Shown here one piece after another: positions 26,524 to 35,144 of a DNA stretch of 52,878 nt. This stretch comes from SAR202 cluster bacterium (lineage in GTDB: Bacteria > Chloroflexota > Dehalococcoidia > Lucifugimonadales > UBA2962). The stretch covers positions 142,895 to 195,772 of the forward strand of contig VFGV01000011.1 of NCBI GenBank assembly GCA_009392275.1, in the 5' to 3' direction. Every line of letters starts with the position of its first letter. The stretch's first letter is position 1. The notes under the pieces are model-generated. The model was not told the origin of the DNA and ran no database searches. It saw only the letters and a program-made list of their open reading frames with translations. Made by a program: the position numbers and the translations under genes.

Positions 26524-27801
26524 ATGTGGAAATTTAAATTCTCAAATAACACTTTCATTTCATTGTCAGCTCCGGATTTTAGGTTCGTTTGGATCGCTAG
26601 TATGGGAACAAGTGGTGGCTATTTTTTCCAACAGGTTTTTATTGGATGGGTCGTATATGACATAACAGAATCCGCTTTTATAACTGCCATGGCTTTAGCT
26701 TTGGATACATTACCAAATTTAATTGGAGCACCTATTGGAGGAGTTTTAGTTGATCGTTTAGATAAAAGAAAAATTTTAATTTTCGGCCCCATTTACCAGT
26801 TAATGCTTAATATCGGATTTGGTATTGGTGTGTATTTAGACAAAATTGAGGTATGGCATATTCTTGCTTTCGTAGTTTTAATGGGTTGCTCATGGATTTT
26901 AATTGAGCCAGCAAGAACAGCTATAACAGCAGATATTCTTGCGCCGGAAAGGTTAATTAATGGTATGGCTTTAATTCAGTTAGCATTTAGTATAACTAGG
27001 TTGGCTGGACCTGTGCTTGGCGGAATCATAATAGAAATATTTGGTACACCAACAGCAATTTTTACCGCATCTGGCTCTCAGCTTATGGCAGTATTTATGG
27101 CTATCCGAATTACAAGTACGACTTCGTTGCAAGAATCTTTGACATTGAGATCTGCTTTGACAGGATTTACCGATTCACTGCGCATGGTGATGAAAACTCC
27201 AATCATTCAAGGTTTAATACTATTATCATTTTTAGGTCCAATGATACTAATACCATTCACAAGCGGTCTTTTCCCAGTTTATATAAAGAAAGTGTTTGAT
27301 CTTGGGGCTACAGAGTTAGGATTAATGTTGGCTTTAATTGGAGTGGGTTCAATAATAGGTACAATTACCCTTGCATCGTTAGGTGACTTAAAACGTCCAG
27401 GGATAGTGGTAGCAGTGTCAATATTGCTTGGTGTTGTGTCATTAGTCATATTGGCCCAGTCAAACGGCATTGTTATGGCATCTCTTGGATGCTTGCTGAT
27501 AGGGATATGTTTTACCGGTTTTCAAACCATGATCGGAGCCATGCTGCAGCAAGCTGTAACACCAGCCTTTAGAGGCCGTGTAGCAGGTTTGTTCATGGCT
27601 AGTTGGGGTACAGTAACTCTAGGTAGTTTAGTTGCTGGAGCATTTGCAGAGTATCAGGGAGCCCCTATGTCTACGATGGTTGGAGCGGCAGCTATGTTTA
27701 TTTATGGAGCTGTCGTAATAATATTGTATCGAACTATTTTACAAACCAAAAAAACCCAAACTAGTATATCTCCAGGTACTCTTGTTTTTCCCAATCGGTG
27801 A
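26524..27801 (+). CDS. MFS transporter
   Basis: A 425-residue major facilitator protein with twelve predicted hydrophobic segments and the motif GGVLVDRLDKRKILIFGP in loop 2-3 (motif A), as in EntS/MFS_3-type exporters. The centre has GTITLASLGDLKRPGIVV in the second half (motif A repeat). It is divergent from the Mgs-like trio and ends inside the 3' end of the glutamine-synthetase-family gene on the other strand (41-bp convergent overlap). Substrate and direction are unknown. The context with amine or amino-acid enzymes is suggestive only. Confidence 0.88.
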   Translation: MWKFKFSNNTFISLSAPDFRFVWIASMGTSGGYFFQQVFIGWVVYDITESAFITAMALALDTLPNLIGAPIGGVLVDRLDKRKILIFGPIYQLMLNIGFGIGVYLDKIEVWHILAFVVLMGCSWILIEPARTAITADILAPERLINGMALIQLAFSITRLAGPVLGGIIIEIFGTPTAIFTASGSQLMAVFMAIRITSTTSLQESLTLRSALTGFTDSLRMVMKTPIIQGLILLSFLGPMILIPFTSGLFPVYIKKVFDLGATELGLMLALIGVGSIIGTITLASLGDLKRPGIVVAVSILLGVVSLVILAQSNGIVMASLGCLLIGICFTGFQTMIGAMLQQAVTPAFRGRVAGLFMASWGTVTLGSLVAGAFAEYQGAPMSTMVGAAAMFIYGAVVIILYRTILQTKKTQTSISPGTLVFPNR

Positions 27802-29101
27802 TGTGAGAGCGAAATCGCGCAACCTCATTCCAGCGCATAGTTGTATAAGCTTTTATAAATTCCTCACCGAGTAGACCAGCGAAAGCCTTATCTTTTTCTA
27901 ATTCACCTAAAGATTCTTCAACAGTTGTAGGCAATGTTTTGTAATTAGGGTTTTCTTCAGCGGGCCCACTGTTTGCTTTTGGTGTTTTAGCCTCTGTGCC
28001 CTTTTCAAGTCCCAGTAAACCTGTTGCCAGCACTGCGGCTATTGCCAGATATGGATTCGAAAGCCCGGTACCCAGGCGATTTTCTAAATGAGTGTTGTCA
28101 TCTCTAGAGTTTTTAGCGCGCACAGCAGCTGACCGATCTTGTGGTCCCCAGCTAACGTTTGAAGGAGCAAAGGTATGCGGTTTAAAACGGGTATAACAAT
28201 TTATTGTAGGTGCTAGTAAAGCCATGCTTGCCGGGCTATGGTCCATCATTCCTTGTATAAATTTACGGGCAGTAGATGACAATCCATCTGAGTCATCATT
28301 GTCTAAAAATATATTTTCACCAGTCTTTTTATCTATAAGGCCTATATGTACGTGGCACCCCGAAGCAGCGGTATCACTAAATGGTTTAGTCATAAAAGTC
28401 GCATTTTGACCCATCTGGTGCGCAATTGTTTTAACGCCATTTTTGAAAGTAAATGCTTGGTCTGCAGCTTTTATTCCAAGAGAAGGGGCGAAGTTAATTT
28501 CAAATTGAGAAGGAGCATATTCGCTATTAGCTGTAATTAAATCAATTCCGGCTTTGGGCATCTCATCCATTATCTGGTCAATTAAAGGAATGTATCTATT
28601 TCTTAAGGTGTTGAAAATATGAAGCCCTCCGAAATATGGTTCAGAGGTGTCAGGAGATAACACGTAGAATTCATATTCAAGGCCCAACTTAACATCAAAT
28701 CCCAAATCTTCAGCCTTATTTATAAGTTGACGCAAAACCCATCTTGGAGCAGCCTTCTGAGGTGTGCCATCTTCCCAATAGCCTTCACATATAAGTCGGC
28801 CAGTTCTGTCAAGCCAAGGAACAATTATTGCTGTATCTAAGTCTGGCTTAAGATATTGGTCGGCGTAATTGACCTCTTCGTTGTACAAAGTGTTGCCTAC
28901 TACTGAGGAAGCCGAATCGAGGACTACGGTACCTCCATACATATTTAAACCTTTAGTTGCATATGATTCTACATGTGAAATTGGTACTAGTTTGGACCTG
29001 CTAACTCCATGCATATCAGGTAATTCAAATTGAACATGAGCAACATTATCGGCTTTCCAGGCCCTTACAAGATCAGTAATTGTTTTGGTACTTTTTGCCA
29101 T
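27761..29101 (-). CDS. Glutamine synthetase-family ligase
   Basis: A 446-residue glutamine synthetase-fold protein. The N-terminal beta-grasp domain has LPDMHGVSRSKLVPI. The catalytic domain has GLEYEFYVLSPD, NSEYAPSQFEINFAPSLGIKAADQ, ASGCHVHIGL and NPYLAIAAVLATGLLGLE, and it ends DWEKQEYLEIY. This type includes gamma-glutamyl-amide and -polyamine ligases as well as GlnA-like enzymes, so the amine substrate is open. The nearby Mgs/Glx-like trio makes gamma-glutamylmethylamide synthetase a candidate role, but the sequence does not prove it. The start is the ATG at 29101, which has AGGAG 9 nt upstream. Confidence 0.88.
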   Translation of the reverse strand: MAKSTKTITDLVRAWKADNVAHVQFELPDMHGVSRSKLVPISHVESYATKGLNMYGGTVVLDSASSVVGNTLYNEEVNYADQYLKPDLDTAIIVPWLDRTGRLICEGYWEDGTPQKAAPRWVLRQLINKAEDLGFDVKLGLEYEFYVLSPDTSEPYFGGLHIFNTLRNRYIPLIDQIMDEMPKAGIDLITANSEYAPSQFEINFAPSLGIKAADQAFTFKNGVKTIAHQMGQNATFMTKPFSDTAASGCHVHIGLIDKKTGENIFLDNDDSDGLSSTARKFIQGMMDHSPASMALLAPTINCYTRFKPHTFAPSNVSWGPQDRSAAVRAKNSRDDNTHLENRLGTGLSNPYLAIAAVLATGLLGLEKGTEAKTPKANSGPAEENPNYKTLPTTVEESLGELEKDKAFAGLLGEEFIKAYTTMRWNEVARFRSHITDWEKQEYLEIY

Positions 29102-29134
29102 CAAAAATCTCCTTTGATTCGCTCATTGTGCATT

Positions 29135-30190
29135 TTATTCAAAAACTAAAGCTTTTGCAGGGTTTTTGACAAGAATCTTGTGGATTTGACCCTGGCTAAT
29201 GCCCCAGTTTTTCATTCTTGGAACTATATTGTTTAAAATATGATCATAGCCTTGGCCGCCATTTTTTGACAAATGCCACTTTCTGCATACGTCTTGAGCA
29301 ATAACGATCTGATCTTCGAATCCATTTTCAATCAAGAATTTTATCTTATCTAGCCTGCCTATATCATTTGGCATATTTATTGCCTCATCCATAAACATAC
29401 CAGTATTTTCCCACCCAAAAATATCAAACTCTAAATAACATCCTGTTTTTGCTAATTCAATAAAATGTGATTCTGATTGAATAGCGGTGTCTAAATGACC
29501 CAATATACAGTTGCTAGGATCTGCGCCGCCGCTTATTAAATGATTAAGTATTCCTAAAGGAGCTTCATCTCCGAGGCCGGAATGTATCGTGATAGGCGCG
29601 CCGGTTTCCTTTTGAGCGTTTCCTGAAGCACGTAAAACCTTGATCTCATTTTGCGTCAGTGGCCAGAAGTTACCTACTTCACCGATTATTCCTGACCGTA
29701 TGTTGGTATCGTTAACCCCTATAGTGATGTCGCGGACAATTTCATCGGTGATTTGTGACTGAGTCTTATCATCCATGTTTGGTGGGTGGGAATTAGTAAC
29801 GTAATATGATGAACCCATGATCACGTTTAATTTTGAGGCTCTAGATATTCTGGCTAATGCTAAAGGATCTCTCCCAATCCCAACACTTGTGGTATCAACT
29901 AGAGAATTACCTCCAGAATTTTTGTACGCAGACACTTCTTTAATTGCTTCTGATTCGCTATACATTCTAGCTCCATCAAGGTGGTGAATATATAAATCAT
30001 GTGATTTAGATGTTAGTTCCGGTGTGAACGCAATGTTTTTAAATGATCTATTGCTAGCGTAATCCGATTCCTTGTAATAGCAGGTCGTATCAATGAGCAA
30101 ATGTTCATGCATTAACGTTATACCTAAGTTTTCAGGATGAATAGGGCCTAGAACAGTTTGGATTTGACCGGAAACTTCTGATTTCGCCAA
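29135..30190 (-). CDS. Phosphotriesterase-family hydrolase
   Basis: A TIM-barrel amidohydrolase of the phosphotriesterase/lactonase family. Features are VLGPIHPENLGITLMHEHLLID (HxH metal pair), NSLVDTTSVGIGRDPLALARIS, IGEVGNFWPLT (Glu at the bridging position, where PTE itself has carboxylated Lys), PITIHSGLG, CILGHLD and IVIAQDVC (metal-binding His, His and Asp). I use the TTG at 30190, which has GGAGG 10 nt upstream; a TTG at 30226 lacks a ribosome site. It lies 33 bp upstream of the glutamine-synthetase-family gene, probably in one operon. The likely substrate is a lactone or phosphoester; it is not known. Confidence 0.85.
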   Translation of the reverse strand: MAKSEVSGQIQTVLGPIHPENLGITLMHEHLLIDTTCYYKESDYASNRSFKNIAFTPELTSKSHDLYIHHLDGARMYSESEAIKEVSAYKNSGGNSLVDTTSVGIGRDPLALARISRASKLNVIMGSSYYVTNSHPPNMDDKTQSQITDEIVRDITIGVNDTNIRSGIIGEVGNFWPLTQNEIKVLRASGNAQKETGAPITIHSGLGDEAPLGILNHLISGGADPSNCILGHLDTAIQSESHFIELAKTGCYLEFDIFGWENTGMFMDEAINMPNDIGRLDKIKFLIENGFEDQIVIAQDVCRKWHLSKNGGQGYDHILNNIVPRMKNWGISQGQIHKILVKNPAKALVFE

Positions 30191-30269
30191 GTTTTTGATT
30201 CCTCCAAAATTATTTGGTTTATTCAACCACAGTATCTAATTATTAAGTAAGATTGTGGACTTGCAAAGT

Positions 30270-31316
30270 TTAAGCATTTAACTGATAAGTAATAGAGGCT
30301 CGTAATTGCCTAAACCACGATTTAATTAGAAAGTCTGATGAAACTATAAACAATGATTTCAGCATCATTTTATATACCCACAATCTAGAAACTTTAGTTA
30401 CCGATTTTGATTTCGGCCAATTGTTGTTCATAGCCAGGGAGTTTAAAGTCCCCAGGCCAAGTATTAGAGGCCATAATACAGCCAATCTTAATCTTAGTTT
30501 GTTTGAGGGAATAGATAAAAAGTATTGCTGCGCTGATTCGTACAAATCAAGAGTTTTATGTATTTGATTGGTTAGCAGCTGTCTAATCTCATCTTCCTTA
30601 TGATGATTTAATAGGTCATTTGCAGTTAAATTGAGTTTATTTAATTGCTCATCGGGTATATAGCACTTTCCTAGATCTATATCTGATGGAAAATCACGCA
30701 AAATGTTAGTCATTTGCAGAGCCTTACCAAATTCGACTCCCAAAGCCGACATTAAATCCAAGTCAATTTTATAAATACTTGATTCAGTTGCTAAGGTTAT
30801 CTGGGTCCAAAACGACCCTACGCAGCCCGCTACCAAGTATATATATGTATCTAATTCATCGTCATTTTTGAGACTTGCCAATCTAGATGTCTTTAGTCGT
30901 TTCCCAAAATAATTCAGATCCATTTCCATACCCTCGATCAAAGTTAAAACCACGTGCTTAACTTGAATATAATGTTCAGCGTTTAAGGAATGGATGCATC
31001 TTAGGATGGATGGAATTTCATTAATAAGCTGATTGTCTAAATTTGATAAATCGTGTTTTATGTTGTTTTTAGTGAAATCCGATAAGTTCACATCTATCTC
31101 ATCAATGTTTAAGGCATGTTTCAGAGTATTTATAGATTTAATTTTTACTGATGAAGAAATATTTGGGGTGTCGGTAATGGTGTCAGCTGCTCTAGCAAGC
31201 AGATAAGCAAGGCTTACAGGAGTGCGAACATCAGCTGGCAATATCCTAAGTGACAAATAGAACGCCCTGGATGTTGATTTTAATAAGTGGTCTAGTTTGA
31301 TTTGTCCGGTTAACAT
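30270..31316 (-). CDS. Squalene/phytoene synthase-family prenyltransferase
   Basis: A 348-residue head-to-head isoprenyl diphosphate synthase. The first aspartate motif is ARAADTITDT (Asp45 and Asp49). The second is in MTNILRDFPSDIDLGKCYIP. The GMEMDLNYFG and YIYLVAGCVGSFWTQIT segments resemble squalene synthase more than phytoene synthase. It would join two farnesyl or geranylgeranyl diphosphates toward hopanoids, sterols or carotenoids; no downstream cyclase or desaturase is in view. The ATG lies 13 bp after the 3' end of tRNA-Gln, and there is no clear ribosome site. Confidence 0.85.
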   Translation of the reverse strand: MLTGQIKLDHLLKSTSRAFYLSLRILPADVRTPVSLAYLLARAADTITDTPNISSSVKIKSINTLKHALNIDEIDVNLSDFTKNNIKHDLSNLDNQLINEIPSILRCIHSLNAEHYIQVKHVVLTLIEGMEMDLNYFGKRLKTSRLASLKNDDELDTYIYLVAGCVGSFWTQITLATESSIYKIDLDLMSALGVEFGKALQMTNILRDFPSDIDLGKCYIPDEQLNKLNLTANDLLNHHKEDEIRQLLTNQIHKTLDLYESAQQYFLSIPSNKLRLRLAVLWPLILGLGTLNSLAMNNNWPKSKSVTKVSRLWVYKMMLKSLFIVSSDFLIKSWFRQLRASITYQLNA

Positions 31317-31329
31317 GTTTTCAAATGTG

Positions 31330-31400
31330 CTGCCCGGCCAGGATTCGAACCTGGGTCAAAGGCTCCAAAGGCCTTTGTGCTACCACTACACCACCGGGCA
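31330..31400 (-). tRNA. tRNA-Gln (anticodon TTG)
   Basis: The minus strand folds as a complete cloverleaf. The acceptor stem is TGCCCGG with CCGGGCA. The D arm is GTGT-loop-GCAC. The anticodon arm is AAGGC-CTTTGGA-GCCTT with anticodon TTG. The T arm is CCAGG-TTCGAAT-CCTGG with discriminator G. CCA is not encoded. It sits 11 bp after the DUF5808 gene and 13 bp before the squalene synthase-like gene, all on the same strand. Confidence 0.95.
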
Positions 31401-31411
31401 TTGGAAAGATT

Positions 31412-31705
31412 CTACGAATCCATGTCTTTACTCAGTTTTTCTGAAGAATTTGGCTCAGATGATTGTAATCTTTTTAAAAATTGATAAGCGTTGGGAGCCC
31501 AACCCACTCCGAATATTGTTTCGTTGAAAAGTTTAGGATCATTTTTATTCCAGAGAATTCTTTTCACATCTTTTAGACTTGGAATTCTCCAGTCGTAAGG
31601 AACCCCTAAAAAACGTCCATGACGTTTTTTCGTGGCAACCGAATAAGCTAAGGTCGCCATTGTAAACAGAATTATTCCAGTTCGAATCTTATTTCTATAT
31701 GACAT
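31412..31705 (-). CDS. DUF5808 domain protein
   Basis: A 97-residue protein with an N-terminal hydrophobic segment (TGIILFTMATLAYSVA) and then RHGRFLGVPYDWRIPSLKDVKRILWNKNDPKLFNETIFGVGWAPNAYQFLKRL, which matches the DUF5808 pattern (PYDWR-P-...WN.DDP..F....G.GW..N). The function of this family is unknown; the layout suggests a small membrane-anchored protein. The start is the ATG at 31705, with AGGAGGT 7 nt upstream, rather than a GTG three codons earlier. The gene is followed by tRNA-Gln. Confidence 0.78.
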   Translation of the reverse strand: MSYRNKIRTGIILFTMATLAYSVATKKRHGRFLGVPYDWRIPSLKDVKRILWNKNDPKLFNETIFGVGWAPNAYQFLKRLQSSEPNSSEKLSKDMDS

Positions 31706-31898
31706 AGTAGCCACCTCCTCCTATGTCGTAGACTCAAAACCTTAATTTAACTTATCAGATGGTAATCATAAACCCATCATCGTTCTATTACTATAGTCTA
31801 ATATTGATATTGCATTCAATAAATGGTCCAGATTGGATGATATAGGATTCGTAATTTGATTCAAAATTGATTTATACTGGCTACCAGAGAGGGTAGAT

Positions 31899-33359
31899 AT
31901 GGGTAAAAATATTGATTTTGATGTGGTGGTTGTTGGGGCAGGCAACGCGGCTTTGTGTGCGGCATTATCAGCCTCAGAAGCCGGTGCAACAGTAATTGTT
32001 CTAGAGAAATCACCGAAACATTCCCAAGGAGGGAATTGTCCTTATACGGGTGCTGGTTTTAGATTTACCCACAGCGGCATTAAAGATCTGAAGTCTCTGT
32101 TGCCTGAAAACACGGCTACCGGTGAATTTCAAATGGCTCCATATACCGATCAGGATTTCAGAGATCATTTTATGGAAGCAACACATGGAGACACAGACAA
32201 AGAGCTTGTTGAGGTAGTCATATCAAAATCACGCGAAACTATTAACTGGATGCATTCAAATGGAGTACGCTGGGAATTGCCCGTAAATATTAATCTTGAA
32301 AATGTGCCTTCCATCATTCCCAATCAAGTTGGATTATCAGCATACGAATCTGGACCTGGGTTAGTTAAGATGTTAACGAAAGCCGTTGAATCCAAATCAA
32401 TTTCCATTCTATACGAAACTAAAATGGTTTCAATTCATAAAGGAGGACGTGGTCAAATTGAATCTATTCAAGTTCAAGATCGAGATGGAATAAACAATAT
32501 ACGTTGTAAGGCGGTTGTTTTAGCTTGTGGAGGATTTGAGGCAAATCCTGAAATGCGAATAAAGTATTTGGGAACAAAATGGGAAACCGCGAAGGTGAGA
32601 GGATCCAAATATAATACTGGAGATGGCCATAGAGTAGCGTTAAATATTGGTGCTGCTACTTATGGTCAATGGACTGGTTGCCACGGTACCCCAATCGATT
32701 TAAATGCTCCTAGAACTGGTGATTTAGCACTCACAGATGCGATGCCTCGGAGGTCATATAATCTAGGTATTATGGTTAATTTGGATGGAAACAGGTTTAC
32801 TGATGAGGGAGTAGGGTTTGCGGAACAGACTTTTGTTCAAATTGGATCAGAAATATTGTCACAGAAACGTAATATGGCTTTTCAAATATTTGATCAGCGG
32901 GCAGTAAAACATCTTGAAGACCGATATGGAGGTTCTAGATGTAAAAACGCTAAGTCTATATGGGAATTAGCATCCTTAGTAGGAATCAACCCCGCTGTTT
33001 TAAAGGCTACAGTCGATAAATTTAATGAAGAAGCAGAAGATGCTGATTACCACCCTGGAACTCTAGATGGTAGATCGACGTTAAGCGTCTATCCTGCAAA
33101 AAGTAATTGGGCAATTAAAATAGACAAACCTCCCTTTATCGCATATCCAGTGACAGGAAGCATAACTTACACATATGGGGGACTTAAAATAGACAAAAAT
33201 GCACGAGTCTTAGATCTGGAAGACAATGCGATTCCTGGATTATATGCCGCTGGAGAAATAGTCGGCGGGATTTTCTACCATAATAGCTTAAGAGCTGCGG
33301 GTTTGATGCATGGTTCGGTGTTTGGTAAGTTAGCAGGTCAACATGCAGGTAGATTGTGA
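31899..33359 (+). CDS. FAD-dependent tricarballylate dehydrogenase-like flavoprotein
   Basis: A 486-residue fumarate reductase/succinate dehydrogenase-type flavoprotein. Features are FDVVVVGAGNAALCAALSASEAGATVIVLEK (FAD Rossmann), the GGNCPYTGAGFRF stretch, CKAVVLACGGFEANPEMR, and the C-terminal ITYTYGGLKIDKNARVLD...IPGLYAAGEIVGGIFYHNSLRAAGLMHGSVFG. The pattern is that of TcuA-like tricarballylate dehydrogenases, which oxidise tricarballylate to cis-aconitate; related enzymes act on 3-ketosteroids. GAGAGGG precedes the ATG. The gene is single, ends at a hairpin and faces the aminotransferase gene. The substrate is not proven. Confidence 0.83.
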   Translation: MGKNIDFDVVVVGAGNAALCAALSASEAGATVIVLEKSPKHSQGGNCPYTGAGFRFTHSGIKDLKSLLPENTATGEFQMAPYTDQDFRDHFMEATHGDTDKELVEVVISKSRETINWMHSNGVRWELPVNINLENVPSIIPNQVGLSAYESGPGLVKMLTKAVESKSISILYETKMVSIHKGGRGQIESIQVQDRDGINNIRCKAVVLACGGFEANPEMRIKYLGTKWETAKVRGSKYNTGDGHRVALNIGAATYGQWTGCHGTPIDLNAPRTGDLALTDAMPRRSYNLGIMVNLDGNRFTDEGVGFAEQTFVQIGSEILSQKRNMAFQIFDQRAVKHLEDRYGGSRCKNAKSIWELASLVGINPAVLKATVDKFNEEAEDADYHPGTLDGRSTLSVYPAKSNWAIKIDKPPFIAYPVTGSITYTYGGLKIDKNARVLDLEDNAIPGLYAAGEIVGGIFYHNSLRAAGLMHGSVFGKLAGQHAGRL

Positions 33360-33372
33360 ATAAATAAAATTT

Positions 33373-33408
33373 AAAGAGCCTGACTTAGTTTTTAATGCCA
33401 GGCTCTTT
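33373..33408. terminator. Bidirectional hairpin terminator
   Basis: The stem AAAGAGCCTG (33373-33382) pairs with CAGGCTCTTT (33399-33408) around a 16-nt loop. It lies between convergent genes ending at 33359 and 33431. The A/T ends of the stem supply U-runs on both strands. Confidence 0.7.
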
Positions 33409-33430
33409 CATATAGGGGAACTAATTACTT

Positions 33431-34777
33431 TTATATTAATCCTGATTCTCTAACCGATCCAAGAGCTTTCTCATATGCCGAAACTGTATCTTCAATATCC
33501 TGATCGGAATGATCTTGTCCAATAATTAGTCTTGTGCCGTTGCTCATGGGATCTATACCTTCATTGATTAGAGCAAGGTGTAATTGTGAATTTCTATGGC
33601 CATCATTTATTTTGGACCATTCTGAGTCTGTTAACTCGAAAGTAGCACCATCATCCTCAACGTCAAAATCGACTCCTAATCTGACAAACAATAGCGGGCC
33701 ATGCCCTGTGACTTGTCCTGGGATTTCCATTTTCCCTAGTAATTCATTTAATCCTGCTTTAAGCTTTCCGCCTGCAGCCTCAGTTTTTGCGTTTACGTCG
33801 GTATCTCTGACGAGCTCTAAGGCCGCTGCACCAGCGGCTGCCGAAATTGGATTTGCATTGAACGTGCCCGGGTGGCCTACACGTTCATTATGGTTATAAT
33901 TAGCATCATCTTTAAATTCAATCAAATTAATGATATCGGCTTTGCCTGCTACGGCACCTCCGGGTAGTCCTCCACCTAGAATCTTAGCTAAGGTTGTTAT
34001 ATCGGGTGTCACATCAAATTTTCGAGAAGCACCACCTTTAGATAGCCTAAATCCGGTTACAACTTCATCCATATGAAATAAAGTACCCGTTCTTTCTGTT
34101 AACTCTCTAAGCTCGTGAAGAAAGCTGGGTGGAATCGGATGGAGACCCATATGGGAACCTGTAGGTTCTATCATTACTGAAGCTACATCATTAGTTTCTT
34201 TGATAGCTTTCTCAACTAGCCCTATATCATTTGGTGGTAAAACGATCATTGTATCGAGGGTTTCTTTCGGAATACCGCCCAGACCAGAACCTCCAGCTGT
34301 GGCATAGTCACTCCAACCATGGAAATGGTCATCGAATTTGATAACCTTTGTTTTGCCCGTATATGCACGCGCTAACCTCATTGCCATCATCACCGCTTCA
34401 GTTCCAGAGCTTTGAAAACGAACCTTTTCTGCGCACGGGACTAGTTCGTTTACTAATTGGCCCCACTTAATTTCTTTGTCTGTGGAGCAACCCATCTGAG
34501 TTCCTTCAGCCATAGCATCTTGAACCGCCTTAACTATAGTTGGGTGGGAGTGACCTAATATCATCGCACCGTGACCAGTTTTATAATCGATTATTTTATT
34601 TCCCTCAGCATCCCATTTATGCGCTCCTTTTGCATGAGTTACATACATAGGAAAGGGAGCAAGCCTTCTTGCATCATGAGTTACTCCGTTTGGAAAAAGG
34701 TTTTTGGAGGTTTGGTAGCGCGATAATGATTCTGGGTGTTCGTCAATATATCGTTGCTCAATTTTTGTGTTAGACAT
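33431..34777 (-). CDS. Class III aminotransferase, glutamate-1-semialdehyde aminomutase-like
   Basis: A 448-residue PLP aminotransferase of class III. Features are NLFPNGVTHDARRLAPFP and the HAKGAHKWDAEGNKIIDYKTG N-terminal lines, MILGHSHPTIVKAVQ, VRFQSSGTEAVMMAMRLARAYTG, FHMDEVVTGFRL (PLP Asp) and TTLAKILGGGLPGGAVAGK (catalytic Lys). It is closest in style to glutamate-1-semialdehyde 2,1-aminomutase, but motif details and isolated context suggest an amino-group transfer or mutase with another substrate. No other heme gene is near. The ATG is at 34777; the upstream 367 bp carry no gene. Confidence 0.87.
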   Translation of the reverse strand: MSNTKIEQRYIDEHPESLSRYQTSKNLFPNGVTHDARRLAPFPMYVTHAKGAHKWDAEGNKIIDYKTGHGAMILGHSHPTIVKAVQDAMAEGTQMGCSTDKEIKWGQLVNELVPCAEKVRFQSSGTEAVMMAMRLARAYTGKTKVIKFDDHFHGWSDYATAGGSGLGGIPKETLDTMIVLPPNDIGLVEKAIKETNDVASVMIEPTGSHMGLHPIPPSFLHELRELTERTGTLFHMDEVVTGFRLSKGGASRKFDVTPDITTLAKILGGGLPGGAVAGKADIINLIEFKDDANYNHNERVGHPGTFNANPISAAAGAAALELVRDTDVNAKTEAAGGKLKAGLNELLGKMEIPGQVTGHGPLLFVRLGVDFDVEDDGATFELTDSEWSKINDGHRNSQLHLALINEGIDPMSNGTRLIIGQDHSDQDIEDTVSAYEKALGSVRESGLI

Positions 34778-35144
34778 GCAATCCTCTCAACTCGTATTTT
34801 TTCGTTATATTCGGGTCCATAAGTATTGATACTTTTGTTAGCATGCTTTCATGTAACGCAGACCTTATAAGACACATGATATAAGCCACACGAATAACTA
34901 TGCAACTGTGATAAGTAAATAACCCTGATAGGTAGTTCAAATAAAATATGAATTTGCTGATCGTATTGGACATTCGAAGTTAGTCTTGATCATTAGAAAG
35001 GGTATCAGTAAATACACGTTGTTAATTTGTCATAGTATGTCAGTAATTAATTTCCTTAAAAGTACAGCCAAGGATTACTTAAAAGCATCTTGACACTCAT
35101 CAGCAAAGCGTGATACTTTTCACTAATCCCATTTTGACGGATAC
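34778..35144. other. 367-bp divergent intergenic region before ACIII operon
   Basis: AT-rich, with no coding signal. It contains a 14-bp palindrome AAGTAT-TG-ATACTT at 34821-34834, close upstream of the aminotransferase gene on the minus strand, and the candidate promoter of the ACIII operon near 35090-35117. A minus-strand open frame (34770-34973) is not protein-like. No RNA gene is seen. Confidence 0.5.
35090..35117 (+). promoter_or_regulatory. Candidate ACIII operon promoter
   Basis: A perfect TTGACA (35090-35095) is followed after 16 bp by GATACT (35112-35117, 4 of 6 bases of the consensus). Transcription would begin near 35124, leaving a leader of about 20 nt before the GTG at 35145. 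Confidence 0.5.

Noticed and set aside
31297-31527. Plus-strand frame across tRNA-Gln
   Set aside because: It runs antisense through the tRNA and the end of the DUF5808 gene and has no protein-like character.
34770-34973. 67-codon minus-strand frame upstream of the aminotransferase gene
   Set aside because: It overlaps the aminotransferase start, has no ribosome site and no recognisable composition.
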